A stretch of DNA of 64,000 nt, taken from Dugong dugon (Eukaryota > Chordata > Mammalia > Sirenia > Dugongidae). The stretch spans positions 30,894,001 to 30,958,000 of the forward strand of contig CM057465.1 in NCBI GenBank assembly GCA_030035585.1, written 5' to 3'. Made by a program: the position numbers and the translations under genes. Below, piece after piece: positions 33,415 through 46,335 of this stretch. Positions within the stretch are counted from its first letter, which is position 1, and each line of letters starts with the position of its first letter. A model generated the notes under the pieces. The model had not been told where the DNA came from, made no database searches, and saw only the letters and a list, made by a program, of their open reading frames with translations.

Positions 33415-35650
33415 AGATTCATAACTTATAGATTCCAGGAGAAAAAAATGCTCAAGAAAAATGTATCTATTTTCTTTTTGTGAGGCAATCCACAATTCCT
33501 TTAACCACATGCATATAGTCAAGGCAGTGTTGACTTTCCTGGGACTGTTTTGTTGAGCCTTTTTACGGTGCAATTGTCTTACCAAAGGACAAGTCACCCA
33601 CATGTAGGGGGTCAATATGCATTGGTGAAGGTACGTTCTTTGATGCTCTAGACTTAAAATATTTGGAAGAACTAGACTGAATTCCATCTAATAGCCCTTA
33701 CATAATTATCTTCTATCAAAATTTTCATAAATATTTGGTGGATGTGAGCTCAAATTAATATTAATTGATAGGTGCTCAGGAGGCAATTATCCTATGGCAT
33801 CAATTGAATACACACATACAAGTCTCAATAGAGAGGTGTGTTTTAGTAGAGATTACAACATTTTAGGAAAACTGAGAAGACTAACACAGACCTGTATAAA
33901 AAACTCAGATATTAAGCAAAACGTGAGCTAAGGAGAACCTGAAAAATGTGTGAGAAGTTGAATAGTGTTTTAAATTAAAACTTTCATTTAAAAATTAAGT
34001 CAACAAAGCTCTACCCTACGTAAATAATTGTAATTATTTTTATCCAGTAATATCAGTAATTTTTTTTTTTTACAGCCAATATCAACATACAGTGACATTG
34101 GCCGTAAAAAGAGATATGCCTTTTCACGTTTTAAGATAAAAGAAAAGGCATGACTACTGCTTGAAACTTCTTCATTATTTAATACATCAGTAGTAATTTA
34201 GAGACATCTTGGAATTTAGTTAGGTACAGAGTCCCTAATATTAGGATTAGAAGATTGGAGAAGCAAAGCCAAATGAATCAGAGTATGTGTGTCAGGGGTG
34301 AAGCAGACATATAGTTTAAGGAAGATACAATGGGTAAAGTTTCAAGACATAGAAACAGTGAAACAGGATATTGAAATGTTGTGTATAGTACTCTATATTT
34401 TAATATCTTTACCCCAAAGAAGTTTACATCATTTGTTGTGTAGCAAATCAAGAAATCATATTTCTGGCAGCAAAATGAGTATTGCAGTGTGTTTATGATA
34501 TGGATCCTTTGACTCTCTGGGAAATATCCTTTGTACTTGTCTGTTCTTTAAAGAACCACTGAATTTTACCCTTATTGATGAATTGAAAATACATGGAAAA
34601 AAATCAGCATTTCTTTAGCACCTTTTTTTCCCATATCCTTACAAGGCATGTGTATGGGAAATGCATTCTCAACTAATAAGCATATAAAGTTTTACAGAAA
34701 ATTTAATCTGAGAAATATTGTTTTATAAGGAGCAATGGACCAAAGAAAAATTAATTAGAATAGAATTTAAGAATATCTAAGCATGTTGAGTATCTGGAGG
34801 ACAATAATCCCCTGACACAGGCAAGGCTGGGGGGACTCCAGGATGGTTTCTAGCTGCTCAGCATGCTGAGATTTGGTGACTCCATTGTTGTAGTGAATAT
34901 CCTTATCAAACCAACAGGAACTAGGTCACAGCATGCCAGTTTTGAACTATCCTGTTTGCAGGGTTATTAGAGAAAGAGAACTTTTATTCTTACTGCTAAT
35001 AAAAGACACACTCTAGTTTCACCCCTAACTTCAAACAGGGGCCCAAAGCAATTCAGCTATTTTTCAGGCAGTACAGCAATGAGTATAAGAAGGAAGGAAA
35101 GGCCATTAAAAAAGAAAACAAAAAAAACTGTTTGCCACATAATGAAAGCTGCTTTTTCAATGGCTCTTCTTTGTCATTTACCAGCTTATAATCCTTTTCC
35201 TATGTTGAGAAGAATAGAAGCAGGGACACAAAACGAGAGTCTGGGTCAGTCGCTATAGTGTTCATGCTAGACACTTATCCTGTTATCTGACTCTAAGAAA
35301 ATATCGAGCAACCGCAAAAACTCCAAATATGGTCAGAGTCCCTTTCTCACAGACCCTTTTCATTTCTTAATGGTAGTGCAAAGTCAAAATAGACATAGCA
35401 AGGAGCATAACATTTTCTTAGAATATGTATACCCAAATATTTAAATATCATGAACTTTTTAATGATAATAAAAATTTTAATTGAGGCATTTGTATACATC
35501 CCTGTGGGTTAAATTTTCATTATATTTTTATGCATAAGGGAAAATGATAATAAAGTCAATTTACGTTTATTAATTTAGTGGCCATGTTTTTCTGGACACT
35601 GCTTCACCTCTCTCCAACTGATATTCATATGGATATAGCAGGTGGAAACT
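33415..35650. other. No gene recognised
   Basis: AT-rich, with a T run at 34060-34071. The short open frames have no recognisable domains. 34790-35000 is less AT-rich but not identified. Confidence 0.5.
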
Positions 35651-36120
35651 TAGGGTTTCAAAGCCAACATGAAAAGAGCTTGGAAGTCATCATTCTCATT
35701 CTTAAAACAAGAAAAAAGGCTGAACAAACAGAAAATCAAAGGATTTTCTTGTACCCAGCGGAGAAGTGAGGTCACATGGCAAACCGCCACACTAAAATCT
35801 GGACAGATAGGCAAATACAGAGAATCACAGCCAAGACCTGCTGACAGGGAGCAGGAGCCATTTGCAGGAACACTCAAATGGTAATTTTGAAAAATTACTA
35901 GAGGACGAGTACAGATTACAGTGAGAGTGAGAACTCCTGGGAGCTGCAGTTTTAGGAGAATCCTCAGACTTTTGTGGGCTTTACCTCCAGGAACTCCACC
36001 ATGGCCTCATAGTGAAGAGACAACAAAGATCCGCTTTTGTCCCTGGCAGAGAGAGCGGGGAAGAGCACCTTTTGAAAATAAGCATGAGGCATTTTCCAGA
36101 ACTACTTGACCTACTTTCCA
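35651..36120 (+). mobile_element. L1 5'-UTR-like fragment (old subfamily)
   Basis: A G/A-rich, GC-richer stretch with blocks such as GAGGTCACATGGCAAACCGC, 'GACAGGGAGCAGGAGCC', GAACTCCTGGGAGCTGCAG and CCTGGCAGAGAGAGCGGGG. The style matches 5' regions of old mammalian L1 families. Short open frames here (up to 80 codons) look incidental. The family assignment is an inference. Confidence 0.5.
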
Positions 36121-38471
36121 AGAGAAAATTACTTTACCAGACAGCACACAACAACTATATATGTATATCTGGGCGTGTGTATAGTATGGATCTTTCTATA
36201 GTTTCTATAATTTCTGGAATGACAATTGATAGACTGAAAAATAGGGATAGATAGATAGATGTATTATGTAGATTATTAGCATCTTTCTTTGCAGAGCCCA
36301 AATAATTGTCTGAAGAAGTATAAAATATTTCCAACAACCATATTTATACAACAGCATATAAACTTTTGACCGCCAAACCCTAACCTGGGAGTACTTTCTC
36401 AAGTCATAATGAAGTAATAGTGTGTCCCTTCCATTACTACCTCCAGCCCATTCCCATGAATTCTCACTCTTCTCCACTTCTCACACTCACACAGTTTGGA
36501 CAAGGAAGTCTACAACCTCAGTTTTAAAGAAGTCAGTGAATAAAACGTAATCTGGAGGTCACCAAATTCCATAGAGTTGCTGTTGTATGGAAATGACAGT
36601 CATTGCCTCCGTCACATCCATTTTGAAATTCAAGTTCATGTTGAGAGCCTTTAACCAGCTCATTGATACATGAATACTCCTACCCAAAACATTAATGAGA
36701 CACTGAAGATGAGAATAGACCATCAGGGTTAACACTTACAAAGGAATTTAATTTGCTTGTCCTATGGGTGAAAACCTTGATATGGCATGGCAGCTCTAGG
36801 CTACATCACATTGATTTAGAAGGCTTAAAGAAGTCCATGCTCATTATCAGATCACCAACGAAATAACTGAATGAGAAAATCTTGTAGCATTCGTAGAGTC
36901 AGATACATCTCCCTTGTACTTTTGTTTTGTTTTGCTTTAACATATGTTTGTCACGCATAATTTCTTCTCTGTTCTCACAAAATAATACTTTTAAAATAAT
37001 ATTTACAAGGAGGAATATAATTAAAATAGATGAAATGGATTCAAAATATTTAACTTAACTCAGCAAAAATGCTGACTTTGTGTGGAATAAATTAAGTGGA
37101 GGGGCAGAGACATATTGATACATTTAAACTCTCTTTTCACAGCTGATTACTAGCTCAGAGAGTCTGTTCTCAAGGCTTTAGATTACAAATGGTAAGAGTC
37201 TACCAATGACTATGTGTGAAAACAAGCTCAGAGCAGTTACAACCATCGGCATTCTAAGAGTTTCTTCCAGAGAGTGCTAATCCTAGCAAATGTAAGTGAA
37301 ATATGTATTTCTAAATGTACAGTGCCCAGCCATGTCTGTAACATTATTATTAAGCCTTCACAAAGAACATTTGTTTTGAAATTTTCTTATCCAGAGACTA
37401 CACTAATCATAAAAGAATCATTTTTTTTAAATTAAATAGTGGTCTATTGATTTAGGAAATCAAGCTTAAGACCTCCAACAATCAAGCATTTCTAGTGACA
37501 ACATATGAGGTTAAATCATACAACTTAAAATTCCAGATGACAGTGTGAATTTCGAGTATCTATTGAATGTTCATCTGACTAGGAAATAACATGAAATTGT
37601 TTACATGGGAATTCTTAAAAACATAAATGAGTTATCTCTGATCATGACTTACTGACAATCTCTTTCAGGGGCAAGAAATATATGCAAACTATTAAAATAT
37701 CTAAGCATAAGATTCTATCTTTAGCGGATTCAATCTGTATTAAGAGAACTCCAGTTTACAAGACTAGAGTAAGACTACAGTTTCACTGTACTCTGCTGAT
37801 CAGACTGTTTGCAACTTTAGGAACCATATTTAAGACTGACATTAATACATGTGAGTTCTTGGAAGTGTTCTTGGAATAATACAATGTGGAGATATAATGA
37901 AAATCTTAGTGTTGTTTAGTCCGAAAGATAATTCTTAGAGGAGGTATGACAAATTTTTTTCAAATATGTGAAAATTTCTCACATGAAAATGAGATAAGAC
38001 ACCCTGAGAGTCAATCTGTAGAGCAAAAACAGGTGAGTAAATATTACAGGGAGGATGATTTTGCTGAATATACAAAATTGCAGTTAGACCTGTTAACCAC
38101 ACATGCATCTCCATAGCAGGAAATGAAGTTCTTTGCTTTACTTTTTACTCACAATTTTTATTAATAGAAACCAGATCACCATAAATAGAAACCAGATCAT
38201 TGGATCATCATTCATCAATTCTGCATACAGTAGCAGAGAATTTTATACTATTATTTTCACTTGAAAGTAAATGGACTTACAAAGGGCTTTCTAGAAACTA
38301 ACTCGTTTGCAAGGAGAGACAATTGAGTAGTTATTTCCCTATGATTAGAAATATGAAAACAAGATATCAACTGAAGTGAACGGATAGAGGAGCTTTTTAT
38401 ATTTAATGGTATGTTGAGCTATATCCTCCTAGGAATCCATTTGTAATGCAAAGATTTTACATCCTTAATAA
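36121..38471. other. No gene recognised
   Basis: AT-rich; a GATA microsatellite at 36246-36262. No repeat family or coding region was identified with confidence. Confidence 0.5.
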
Positions 38472-38634
38472 ACCAAACCCATTGCCATCGAGTTGCTTCC
38501 GACTTATAGTGACTCCATAGAACAGAGGGTCCTCCATAGAACCCATAGGGTTTCCAAGGAGTGGCTGGTGGATTCGAACTGTTGACCTTTTGGTTAGCAA
38601 GCTGAGCTCTTAACCAATGAGCCACCAGGACTCC
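38472..38634 (-). repeat. AfroSINE with target duplication, minus orientation
   Basis: AAACCAAACCCATTGCCATC tail, TTTTGGTTAGCAAGC head region, end CCACCAGGACTCC. The flanks ACATCCTTAATAAAC (38459-38473, overlapping the tail) and ACATCCTTAGTAAAC (38635-38649) are the duplication, one mismatch. Confidence 0.92.
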
Positions 38635-38649
38635 ACATCCTTAGTAAAC

Positions 38650-39100
38650 ATCAGTGAAGTAAGAATAAAGAGAGCTGAGCTTTACTATTGCCCTTTACCC
38701 TACTTGGTTGCGGAAAATTATTTAACCTTTCTGGTCTTCATGCTTTCAGAATGAGGGAATCACATCACATGATAGCTACGGTTCCTTTAATTCTTAAAAA
38801 ATAAAATAAAAAGGCAGGAGGAGGGATTTTAAGTACAAGAAAAAGAGTGAGCACTATTATAAGTCAGCAAGAGAAAAGATTGTTAATAGACAAAATATGA
38901 TAGTCTAAGACTACATCTTGTTTGCTGGAGCTCTCAGATTTGAAGAATGGCTACATTTTAAATATGAACAGGATTTCATACTTAAAGGAAAGTAAGGACA
39001 AAGTAAGAATATTGAGAATCAGTGCATCTGGAAATAGTGATAAAACCTCCAATGATGTATTTTCAACAAATGGAAGGTATGATGAAGCTACTTGATATGC
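38650..39100. other. No gene; weak MIR-like piece
   Basis: 38680-38790 has MIR-like order (AAATTATTTAACCTTTCTGG, AGAATGAGGGAATCA). The remainder is not assignable. Confidence 0.4.
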
Positions 39101-39314
39101 CAGGGATCAGCAAACTAGAATCTGTGGGCTGATTCTGGCCTGTTTTGTAAGTAAATTTTTATTGGAACACAGCCACACTATTCACTTACACACTGTCTAT
39201 GGTTGCTTTCATGCTGCAATGGGAGAGTTGAGTGGTTCTGACAAAGATCTATAGCCTGCAAAATCTTAGAATATTCACTATCTAATCCATTAAGGAAGAG
39301 TTTACTGACCCCTG
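39101..39314. mobile_element. hAT/Charlie-type non-autonomous DNA transposon (MITE)
   Basis: Terminal inverted repeats CAGGGATCAGCAAACT (39101) and AGTTTACTGACCCCTG (to 39314), 214 bp in total. It has internal blocks typical of an old eutherian MER1-group element (TTTTATTGGAACACAGCCACAC, 'TGTCTATGGTTGCTTTC'). The 8-bp flanks TTGATATG/CTATAAGA do not match clearly, so the target duplication has decayed. Confidence 0.82.
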
Positions 39315-40334
39315 CTATAAGAAATAATTCTGTGGCCTTAGAGAGGGAAAAAAAAGAAATACCTTGCCTGTGAGAACGCCCCAAAAGATTTTCTCTGCAG
39401 CAGTGAGTCCCTGTTCTTTATTATTCTGGAGAGGATTCACATGACAGTTATTAGAATATAAAAGGCAATCATGGTTCTGAGGAAAAGCAGGAGAAGCCCA
39501 GTGATATACAGCAGCTAAATGTATGCCTCAGGAACCAGAAGAAGGTTGATTTAAAATTTATTTAAATGACAATAATTATGATACCTGCAATATATGATAT
39601 TTTATGCAACTTCAAGTATTATTTCATCTTTGGTAGGGAACAATAAATCTTGATGTGGCTATTAGGATTAGGAGAACAGTTAACTACATAAGTAACTATG
39701 CTGTACCTGATAGATGGAAGATATATTAGAAAATCTTCATTCTTCTCCAATATCTCATTTTTCATTTATTCATCTGCTCATTTATTTGTTCTTGGCCAAA
39801 AAGGAAATTCACCTGAAAAAGCTATATAGCTGGAACGTACGGTGGAAGGCATAACTCACCCAAATTAGACAAATTCAAAGATAAGGCTGTTTCTAACTCA
39901 TCCCCAATTTGCCTTTGATTTGTGCCTTTTTTCCTTTTTACATAGCAGAAATCTGGATGGTTTTTGTTATAAGTTAGGTTAACTTAAAACCTGATGATTG
40001 GTTCCATGTGATTGGTGAAAAGTATTGCTAGCCATAAAACATATCTAGTTTCGGACCCTATCAGCCTGTAAACATAATGATGTCATTATTATATCAATGT
40101 GATTTTAAAATTGCCTTTTAGGACTTCTGTTATTTTGTGCTGAGATACAAATTTTTGAACCAGTTGGGCTTTCATTGAAACTGCATGGGAATCGTGAGTA
40201 AATCTTTTCATTAAAATACTAAGAAGAAGTAGAGAAAGCTTTGGCTTTATTGCCCAGAGATGTGAAGAAGGTACTATTATTTCTCTCTCTCCCTGCTCAT
40301 TTGAAAGGCTTTAAGTCTTCCCATCGCCCTGGGG
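39315..40334. other. No gene recognised
   Basis: AT-rich sequence without an assigned repeat or coding region. Confidence 0.5.
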
Positions 40335-40510
40335 TTGGACCTGGAATCAGATAGACAGGAATTTAATTCCTGGACCTTCTTTGAAAACCAACAATTTTCT
40401 CAACCTCTCACCCTCAGTTTTCCCACGTGTGAAATGAGGCTAATAATCTCCCTAAAACAGTGGATAAGTGTTTTAAATAATAGCCCCAGAAAACACATAG
40501 TAGGTACTCT
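40335..40510 (+). repeat. MIR relic
   Basis: It has MIR order: TTTAATTCCTGGACC, then 'CAACCTCTCACCCTCAGTTTTCCC', ATGAGGCTAATAATCTCCC and finally CACATAGTAGGTACTC. Diverged, as expected for this old family. Confidence 0.72.
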
Positions 40511-40940
40511 ATCTCATACACATGAACATTTTCCATCTTGACATGATATAATCTAACTATTCTTTATCTCACAACAATCTGCTTAGAATAAGATTTCTAT
40601 ATTTAATTTAAAAAACATTTTAATTGAATAGAAAAAAATTATCACACAATTTTTTTTACTATGACCAAATTGTTCCATAATTACAATTTATCTTTTTAAT
40701 AATAGTTTGTCTAAATATTGTTATTTTAGGATAAATAGCATAAATTAGAGGTTATCAGTGATACTTCTTTCTGATAATGTCTAATGCTTTACAGAGGAGG
40801 TGATTATATATATTAAAACCCCTCTGTTTACACATAGCTGTTATAGTTTCTTAGAGAGTAGCACCATCATCTTCCTAAATGTTAAGTATCCCAGAGCTGT
40901 GAAGGGAGTAGCAACAATTGCCACTGCTTGGTTGGTGGCT
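40511..40940. other. No gene recognised
   Basis: Very AT-rich. A 140-codon open frame that runs 40800-41222 covers the AfroSINE at 40941-41117 and is considered incidental. Confidence 0.5.
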
Positions 40941-41117
40941 AAACCAAAAACAAAAAAAATAACGAAACCCATTGCCTTTCAGTCGATTCTGACTCATAAC
41001 AATCCTATAGGACAGAGTAGAACTGCCCCACAGTGTTTCCACGGAGCAGCTGGTGGGTTCGAACCGCTGAACCTTTGGTTAGCAGCCAAGCTCTTAACCA
41101 CTGCACCACCAGGGCTT
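40941..41117 (-). repeat. AfroSINE, minus orientation
   Basis: TCAGTCGATTCTGACTCATAAC tail, 'CAGAGTAGAACTGCCCC', GGGTTCGAACCGC and TTTGGTTAGCAGCC, end CCACCAGGGCTTC. A-rich tail at the left (AACAAAAAAAATAACG). Confidence 0.92.
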
Positions 41118-41456
41118 CATAGTGGTTATATACTATTAAACAGCTACTCTTGTTCTAGACAGGTCACTGGCCAGGTTGAGATGACACAACACATTTTACA
41201 GAGGAGGCAAGTGGCTGACTGAGAAGGGAATCCCCTAATATTGGTATCTTACTCATTTATTGAAATCAGTTCTAAAGATAAGCATACCAAATCAATATTT
41301 TTCCAGCGGACAAAAGTTAAATTCAAACTGGCCCTGAATATAAGAAGGACGGAATGTTTTCTGAAAACATGTGACTGAGCTAGCTTTCTTATTTCTTATT
41401 CCTTTACTTTCCTTCTATCTGTTAAAAATATATAAAATTTGTTTATCTATGTATAT

Positions 41457-41657
41457 AGGAATCCCTGGGTGGTGCAAATGGTTAATATGCTCGGCTACTC
41501 ACTGAAAGGTTTGACTCCCAGAGGTGCCTGGGAAGAAAAGCCTGGTGAACTAATTCCAAAAAAACCAGCCATTGAAATCCCTTTGGAGCACAGTTCTACT
41601 CTAACACATAGGATTACCCTGAGTTGGAATCAACTTGACAGTGACTAGTTTTGGTTT
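41457..41657 (+). repeat. AfroSINE, long-middle variant, plus orientation
   Basis: GAATCCCTGGGTGGTGC head, then a middle block (GAGGTGCCTGGGAAGAAAAGCC, 'ACCAGCCATTGAAATCCC') absent from most copies here, then TGAGTTGGAATCAACTTGAC. A TG repeat and a GATA repeat (41658-41706) follow the tail. Confidence 0.9.
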
Positions 41658-41768
41658 ATGTATGTGTGTGTGTGTGGGTGTATATGTATGACAGATAGAT
41701 AGATAGATCACATATAATTTTCTCCTCTTGTCATGTAATCACTAACGGTTTTTTGGGGAGAAAGACTC

Positions 41769-41814
41769 CTTCCTGAAATTGTACAATTGGTCTAAATTGT
41801 ACAATTGGAGGAAG
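41769..41814. repeat. Duplicated TTGTACAA palindrome
   Basis: A 15-bp unit AAATTGTACAATTGG occurs twice, 18 bp apart. The whole 46 bp is roughly palindromic (CTTCCT...AGGAAG ends). Confidence 0.85.
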
Positions 41815-42354
41815 ATCTATAAAAGAGAAAAGAGTGGAGTAAACTTCCATTAAGTCCCTTTCCAAAATATTTCAGGGATTCTAATAGTGAGTCATGCTGG
41901 GGTTCTGTGGTTCTTGACTTCCTCAGGGAAATTTCTTGGGATGTTTCTGGGCCTTTTAAATGTCTTAAACAAAATAGGAGTTGTGATTGGAAACAATGGT
42001 TCTGAAATAGATCACAATTTGGTTTTTAATTAATTGGCCGAACAATATTTTGCTGTAACAGACCTACATCTAGCACTTCTGAGGAAGGCTGAAAACAACT
42101 CAGTATGCATAAAAAGAAATTTAAAGGAAAACATCATGTTTGGCTACTTCTGAAAGTTTATCCACTTCAGAGTTCTTATTACAGCTGATTAATATAATTG
42201 ATGTCAACAAGTTGTATACTTATAAAAAGTTGAACTGGCAAAGGTCGTGTGATATATATATTTACAACAACAATAAAAAAAAAATGAGCAGCTGCTGAGC
42301 CTGCTTATATATAACCAAATACCTCATGGGATTTATTTTCTTGGTTTGGAAGTT
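41815..42354. other. No gene recognised
   Basis: Unassigned AT-rich sequence between the AfroSINE and the L1 3' fragment. Confidence 0.5.
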
Positions 42355-43015
42355 TAGGGTCATGGTTTGATAAGATATCCCAATTAATTTGCCTAATATC
42401 AAGTTTAGTGCTTATGTTCTACCTCCTAGTTGGTTGTGTAGTGCCTGGAGTCTTAAAAGCTTGCAAGAGGCCCCCAAGTTACAACAATTTGTCTGTATTT
42501 GCCTGGAACAACAGAGGAAGAAGGAGAGTGAAGAATAGAAGGGAATGGAATTCATGGCTAATTGCCTCCATGAACAACTACCTCCTTTGCCATGAGACCA
42601 GAACCGGATGGTACTCGGCTACCATTACTGAAAGTTTTACTGAAAGATTCTAGAAAAGAATCCTGGTCAAAAAAGGGGAAAATACAGGACAGATTTTCAA
42701 ATTCTCATGGAATTAACTTTCTGGAGCCATTGAGGCTGGATGAACTCATGAAACTATTTTCCTGAGATAATTTTTAAACTTTAAACCAAAAATATCCCAT
42801 GAAGCCTTCTTTAAACCAAACAATAGTTTAGCTTAATTAGTAAAAACTGTCTGCCTTGAGCATTGTGCTCTTTTAACAAACTATCTCTTTGGGATCAGAC
42901 TGACAACTGCAACTCAAAAGGTTAGATAGGAAGTTTAGGGGGCAGTGGGTTTATGTTAATGAGGAAGGAACAATTCAGAAAAGAAGGATGAGAACGGTTG
43001 CACAACTTGAAGAAT
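42355..43015 (+). mobile_element. Old L1 3'-UTR fragment
   Basis: It aligns in order with the L1 3' UTRs at 51340-52125 and 54840-55600: 'TTATGTTCTACCTCC', 'GGAGTCTTAAAAGCTTG', 'TGAGACCAGAACCGGATGG', and near the end 'GAGAACGGTTGCACAACTTG'. Diverged and without coding frames. Confidence 0.75.
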
Positions 43016-43171
43016 GCAATAAATGGCAATAAGATGGATTGACACAATAGCCACAACAATGAATTCTAATATACCAAAGATTATGAAGACGGCACAGTAT
43101 TAGGCAACATTTCCTACTGTTATACATAAGGTGATCATGAGTAGGAGACAACTCAGTGGCAAATAACAACA
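43016..43171 (+). mobile_element. RTE 3'-end fragment
   Basis: 'AAGATGGATTGACACAATAGCC', 'CAAAGATTATGAAGACGGCAC', 'TTCCTACTGTTATACATAAGG' and CAACTCAGTGGCAAATAACAACAA match the RTE tails at 61290-61440 and 10980-11097. It directly abuts the L1 3' fragment. Confidence 0.82.
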
Positions 43172-44096
43172 AGTTTCTATTGATAAGTTATCTAATAAGA
43201 CCTCTGTTATATCAATTACCTAATCTCTTTCTGGGCAATTAAAAATGTCTTCTATTTTGGCCTCCGAAAATAGGTACAAAATAGAAAACAGGAAAAAAAT
43301 AATTTACCATTTCTTAAAACACAAAATATTCTTTTAAAAAGGCCTTCAATTAGAAAATAACAACTATGTGTTTGTATTAAAGTAAACAAAAGTAAAATTG
43401 TAGAATGTTTTTAACTTTTAGATTAAATATAGTCCACAATATCAATATTTTACCATATATGAGAAAATGTAAGTCGCGTTATCAGTAGCAAGTAATAACG
43501 TTAAGAATGCTTTCTTTTTTCTGTGAATTGGAACCCAAACATTTCTTTGTGTAGGTTTTTATCTATCATTAATTTCAAAATAAAGACAATTTTAGTAGTT
43601 GAGGATTGTCTGTCATAAGAAGGAGATCATTGCCTATCATTTGTAAATTTCAGGAAATTTAGAAAAACTTTTTTTTTTTAAGAAAAATATGTATCCATAT
43701 TGGAAGAAAAGTTACTAGTTAAGAGTTGGATATCTTATAAGTAAAATGTTCTATCTTATTACAGTTGCCGCTGAATACTGCAGTGTGCTATTTATCTGTT
43801 CCTTGTGCTGCATTCCTTCCACTTGCTTTCCTGCCTTCACCCTTACAATGTATTTGCATTAATAATATTAAAACAAGACCCATATTAGTAGAAGTTAAAT
43901 CCAATTTATAGTACCTAAATGTGTGATAGGTGACCAAATACATAACAATTAGTTTTGCATTTTTTTTAAACTTAGGTGACATATTAGCAGGAAGCAGAAT
44001 TAAGAAATCCCAAACTTTTCAAAGACTTTGTAGTGAAATTCTGCGTGTGGTCGAGAGTGTCAGTAAAATAGAGAAAGATCAAGTCTGTGCATTTTA
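43172..44096. other. No gene recognised
   Basis: AT-rich; runs of A/T at 43668-43680. Nothing assignable. Confidence 0.5.
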
Positions 44097-44259
44097 GAGC
44101 CCTTGTGGCACAATGGTTAAGAGTTTGGCTGCTAACCAAAATGTTGGCGGTTCGAATCCACCAGCTGCTCCTTGGAAATCCTATGAGGCAGTTGTACTCT
44201 ATCCTATAGGGTCACTATGAGGCAGGATCAACTCGATGGCAGCTGGTTTTTTTTTTGGA
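44097..44259 (+). repeat. AfroSINE, plus orientation
   Basis: GAGCCCTTGTGGCACAATGG head, TTGGCTGCTAACC, 'GGCGGTTCGAATCC' B box, 'TCCTATAGGGTCACTATGAG' and a T-rich end. The anticodon-like loop CTGCTAAC supports a tRNA-Ser(GCT)-like origin (inference). Confidence 0.92.
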
Positions 44260-45459
44260 GCCTTTAATCTGCTCTGGAGTAATCAACTACATAAGGGTCA
44301 GATCAAGGTAAGAATAAAATGACCCTATATAAAATGCTAAAAAAAGTTGATGTAAGATTTTGTGACTTTCATCTGGAGATGGAACCAAATAAACCATAAA
44401 TATCCTGAAATCAAGTCAAGTGCTGCTACTAGCATCCTAATCTACTGTCCAGATATGTAACTACATCAAATTCTTGTGCTTTTGTTTTCACGAAAGGTAT
44501 CATTTCTAGGGCTTAAATGCACTTCACAAATGCAAAGAATGGTCAGTATTCTGAAACACCAAACAATAAGTTTCTTTCTTTGGTTTAGTGACATATTGTA
44601 ATTCTCTATTTTCCCTAAAATGTCCCCCTTCATTATTAAGCTTTATTTTAACCACTATTAGAATTAGTTTGCATTATTTAAGCAGGGTGTAAAGTATCTG
44701 TAAAATTAAAACTGTCAATGATTGGTAAATTCCAGCTGCCTCCTTTCCAAGACATTTTCACAGAAAGCAACAAACAAGGCAGTTCTATTACCCACCTCAT
44801 AGAAAGAAAAGTATCTGGGATGCCAATGCTTTGGGGATCTTCATGTGAAACAGTAGTTTATCTATAATGTCAAACTCTCTTTCACCTCTGAAATGTCCTG
44901 TGTTCTAGGAACACAGGTGTTCTACTCAGGGTAGTTGGATACCAGGCTTACCGATAGATGTTGCTGTCACTTTTCATCCATATTACCCTGATACCACCTT
45001 GGTTCATGGTAATAGAGGAATCATGAAGAAGAAAGGGTTGTTTGCCAGCAACATCACTTCCAATGACCTTTAGTTTCCAGGTATATGAATTTCCCATAGA
45101 GTGATATGCCAGTCATGTCTAGATCTCCACGTTTATTCCTGCCCTGGAAAGGAGGAATGAATCACAGGATTGAGTTAGGAAAGAGGAGCTAGGTATACAT
45201 AGTTCAGCCCTTCTTCCCTGTCTTTGTATTTTGTATTTCCCTGCATTCAGATAATGTGTCTTAAATGTATCTCCTAATTATTTAGTTTTCTCCAATTGCT
45301 CTGAAAAAGATTGAAATCGTTACATCACCTAGCTTTCTTACTAAAGTTTTCTCCATACAAAGTTTCTGTAAAAGGATCTTTAAAACAAACAAACAAAAAT
45401 GCAACTCTGATTAAAATGCTTCCCTCTTAACCACACCTCTGTTACAGACTTACTGTTTC
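44260..45459. other. No gene recognised
   Basis: Moderately AT-rich sequence with no assigned repeats. An (AAAC)n run is at 45382-45398. Confidence 0.45.
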
Positions 45460-45965
45460 AAGGATAGACCCATCTTCTTAATATGGTACAAGACGATCTC
45501 CACTTTCTGGTCCTTACATTTCTCTCTATCCTGATCTCTTTCCTCAACCGCATCTTGTACTCTCTGTGGATACCTACAAACTCCACCCTACATGTTATTC
45601 TTTTGCATGCAATGTTCTCCTACCTTGCCTCCAAATTTTGACTGCCTTTACCTGGCTAATTGCCGTTCTAAGGTAAAAACTTAGCTTAAAATCCCTTCTA
45701 AGAAGTTTTACTCACTGCCTCCCTTCCCCACTGATTATTATGCCATACTCTCCAGTCTTTATTTATACTTTATTACTTATCCTTGCATTCTTTACTTATC
45801 CTTTATTAACTGTGGGGTGATTACTTGTGTACTTGTCTGTATTCCCTAATAAACTGTACACGGATGACACAATTGGCTTGTGTCTTAATGCATCTCCATA
45901 AGTAACAAAATTCCTCACAAAACATATGCTATCAATAAATTTATGGGAACAGAAATAAAATGAAC
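45460..45965 (+). repeat. L2-like 3'-end relic
   Basis: Order and composition resemble the L2 3' end: pyrimidine-rich 'CAATGTTCTCCTACCTTGCC', 'GAAGTTTTACTCACTGCC', 'CCTAATAAACTGTACACGG' and then ATGAATGGATGAATA repeats. Strongly diverged. Confidence 0.6.
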
Positions 45966-46129
45966 AGATGAATGAATGGATGAATATATAAACAAATGAT
46001 TAAATAAAAGAACTCTAGCTCTGAATTCTATTTAAGTTTTCTGCTATCAGATGGTACTATTTTCTGTATGGTGAAATGCTACAGGGTCCTGGAGAGCTAG
46101 CTTTTATCCTTGGATCCTTAATGGATTTA

Positions 46130-46325
46130 CTAATTCAACAAATATTTCTCATATAATTACTTTGTGCCAAACACTATCAATTACTTTATGACTTTGGACA
46201 CCTCAGTTAAATACTCTGGATCTTAGTTTCAGCTTCTGCAATGTCTGACTATAACATCTCACTAAATTCAAAGGTTTAACATACTGTTAAAATCAAATAC
46301 GTTTTCAACATGATTAATACTTCTT
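46130..46325 (+). repeat. MIR/L2-like relic
   Basis: 'CAACAAATATTTCTCATA', 'CTTTGTGCCAAACACTAT' and 'GGATCTTAGTTTCAGC' follow the order of old tRNA-SINE/L2 relics. Low certainty on family. Confidence 0.45.
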
Positions 46326-46335
46326 TACCATTAAT

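Noticed and set aside
36012..36254. 80-codon and overlapping 62-codon frames in a GC-richer stretch
   Set aside because: The stretch resembles an old L1 5' UTR, and the frames cross into a GATA microsatellite.
40800..41222. 140-codon plus-strand open frame
   Set aside because: It runs through a reverse-oriented AfroSINE and unrelated flanks. There is no domain, no codon signal and no conserved start.
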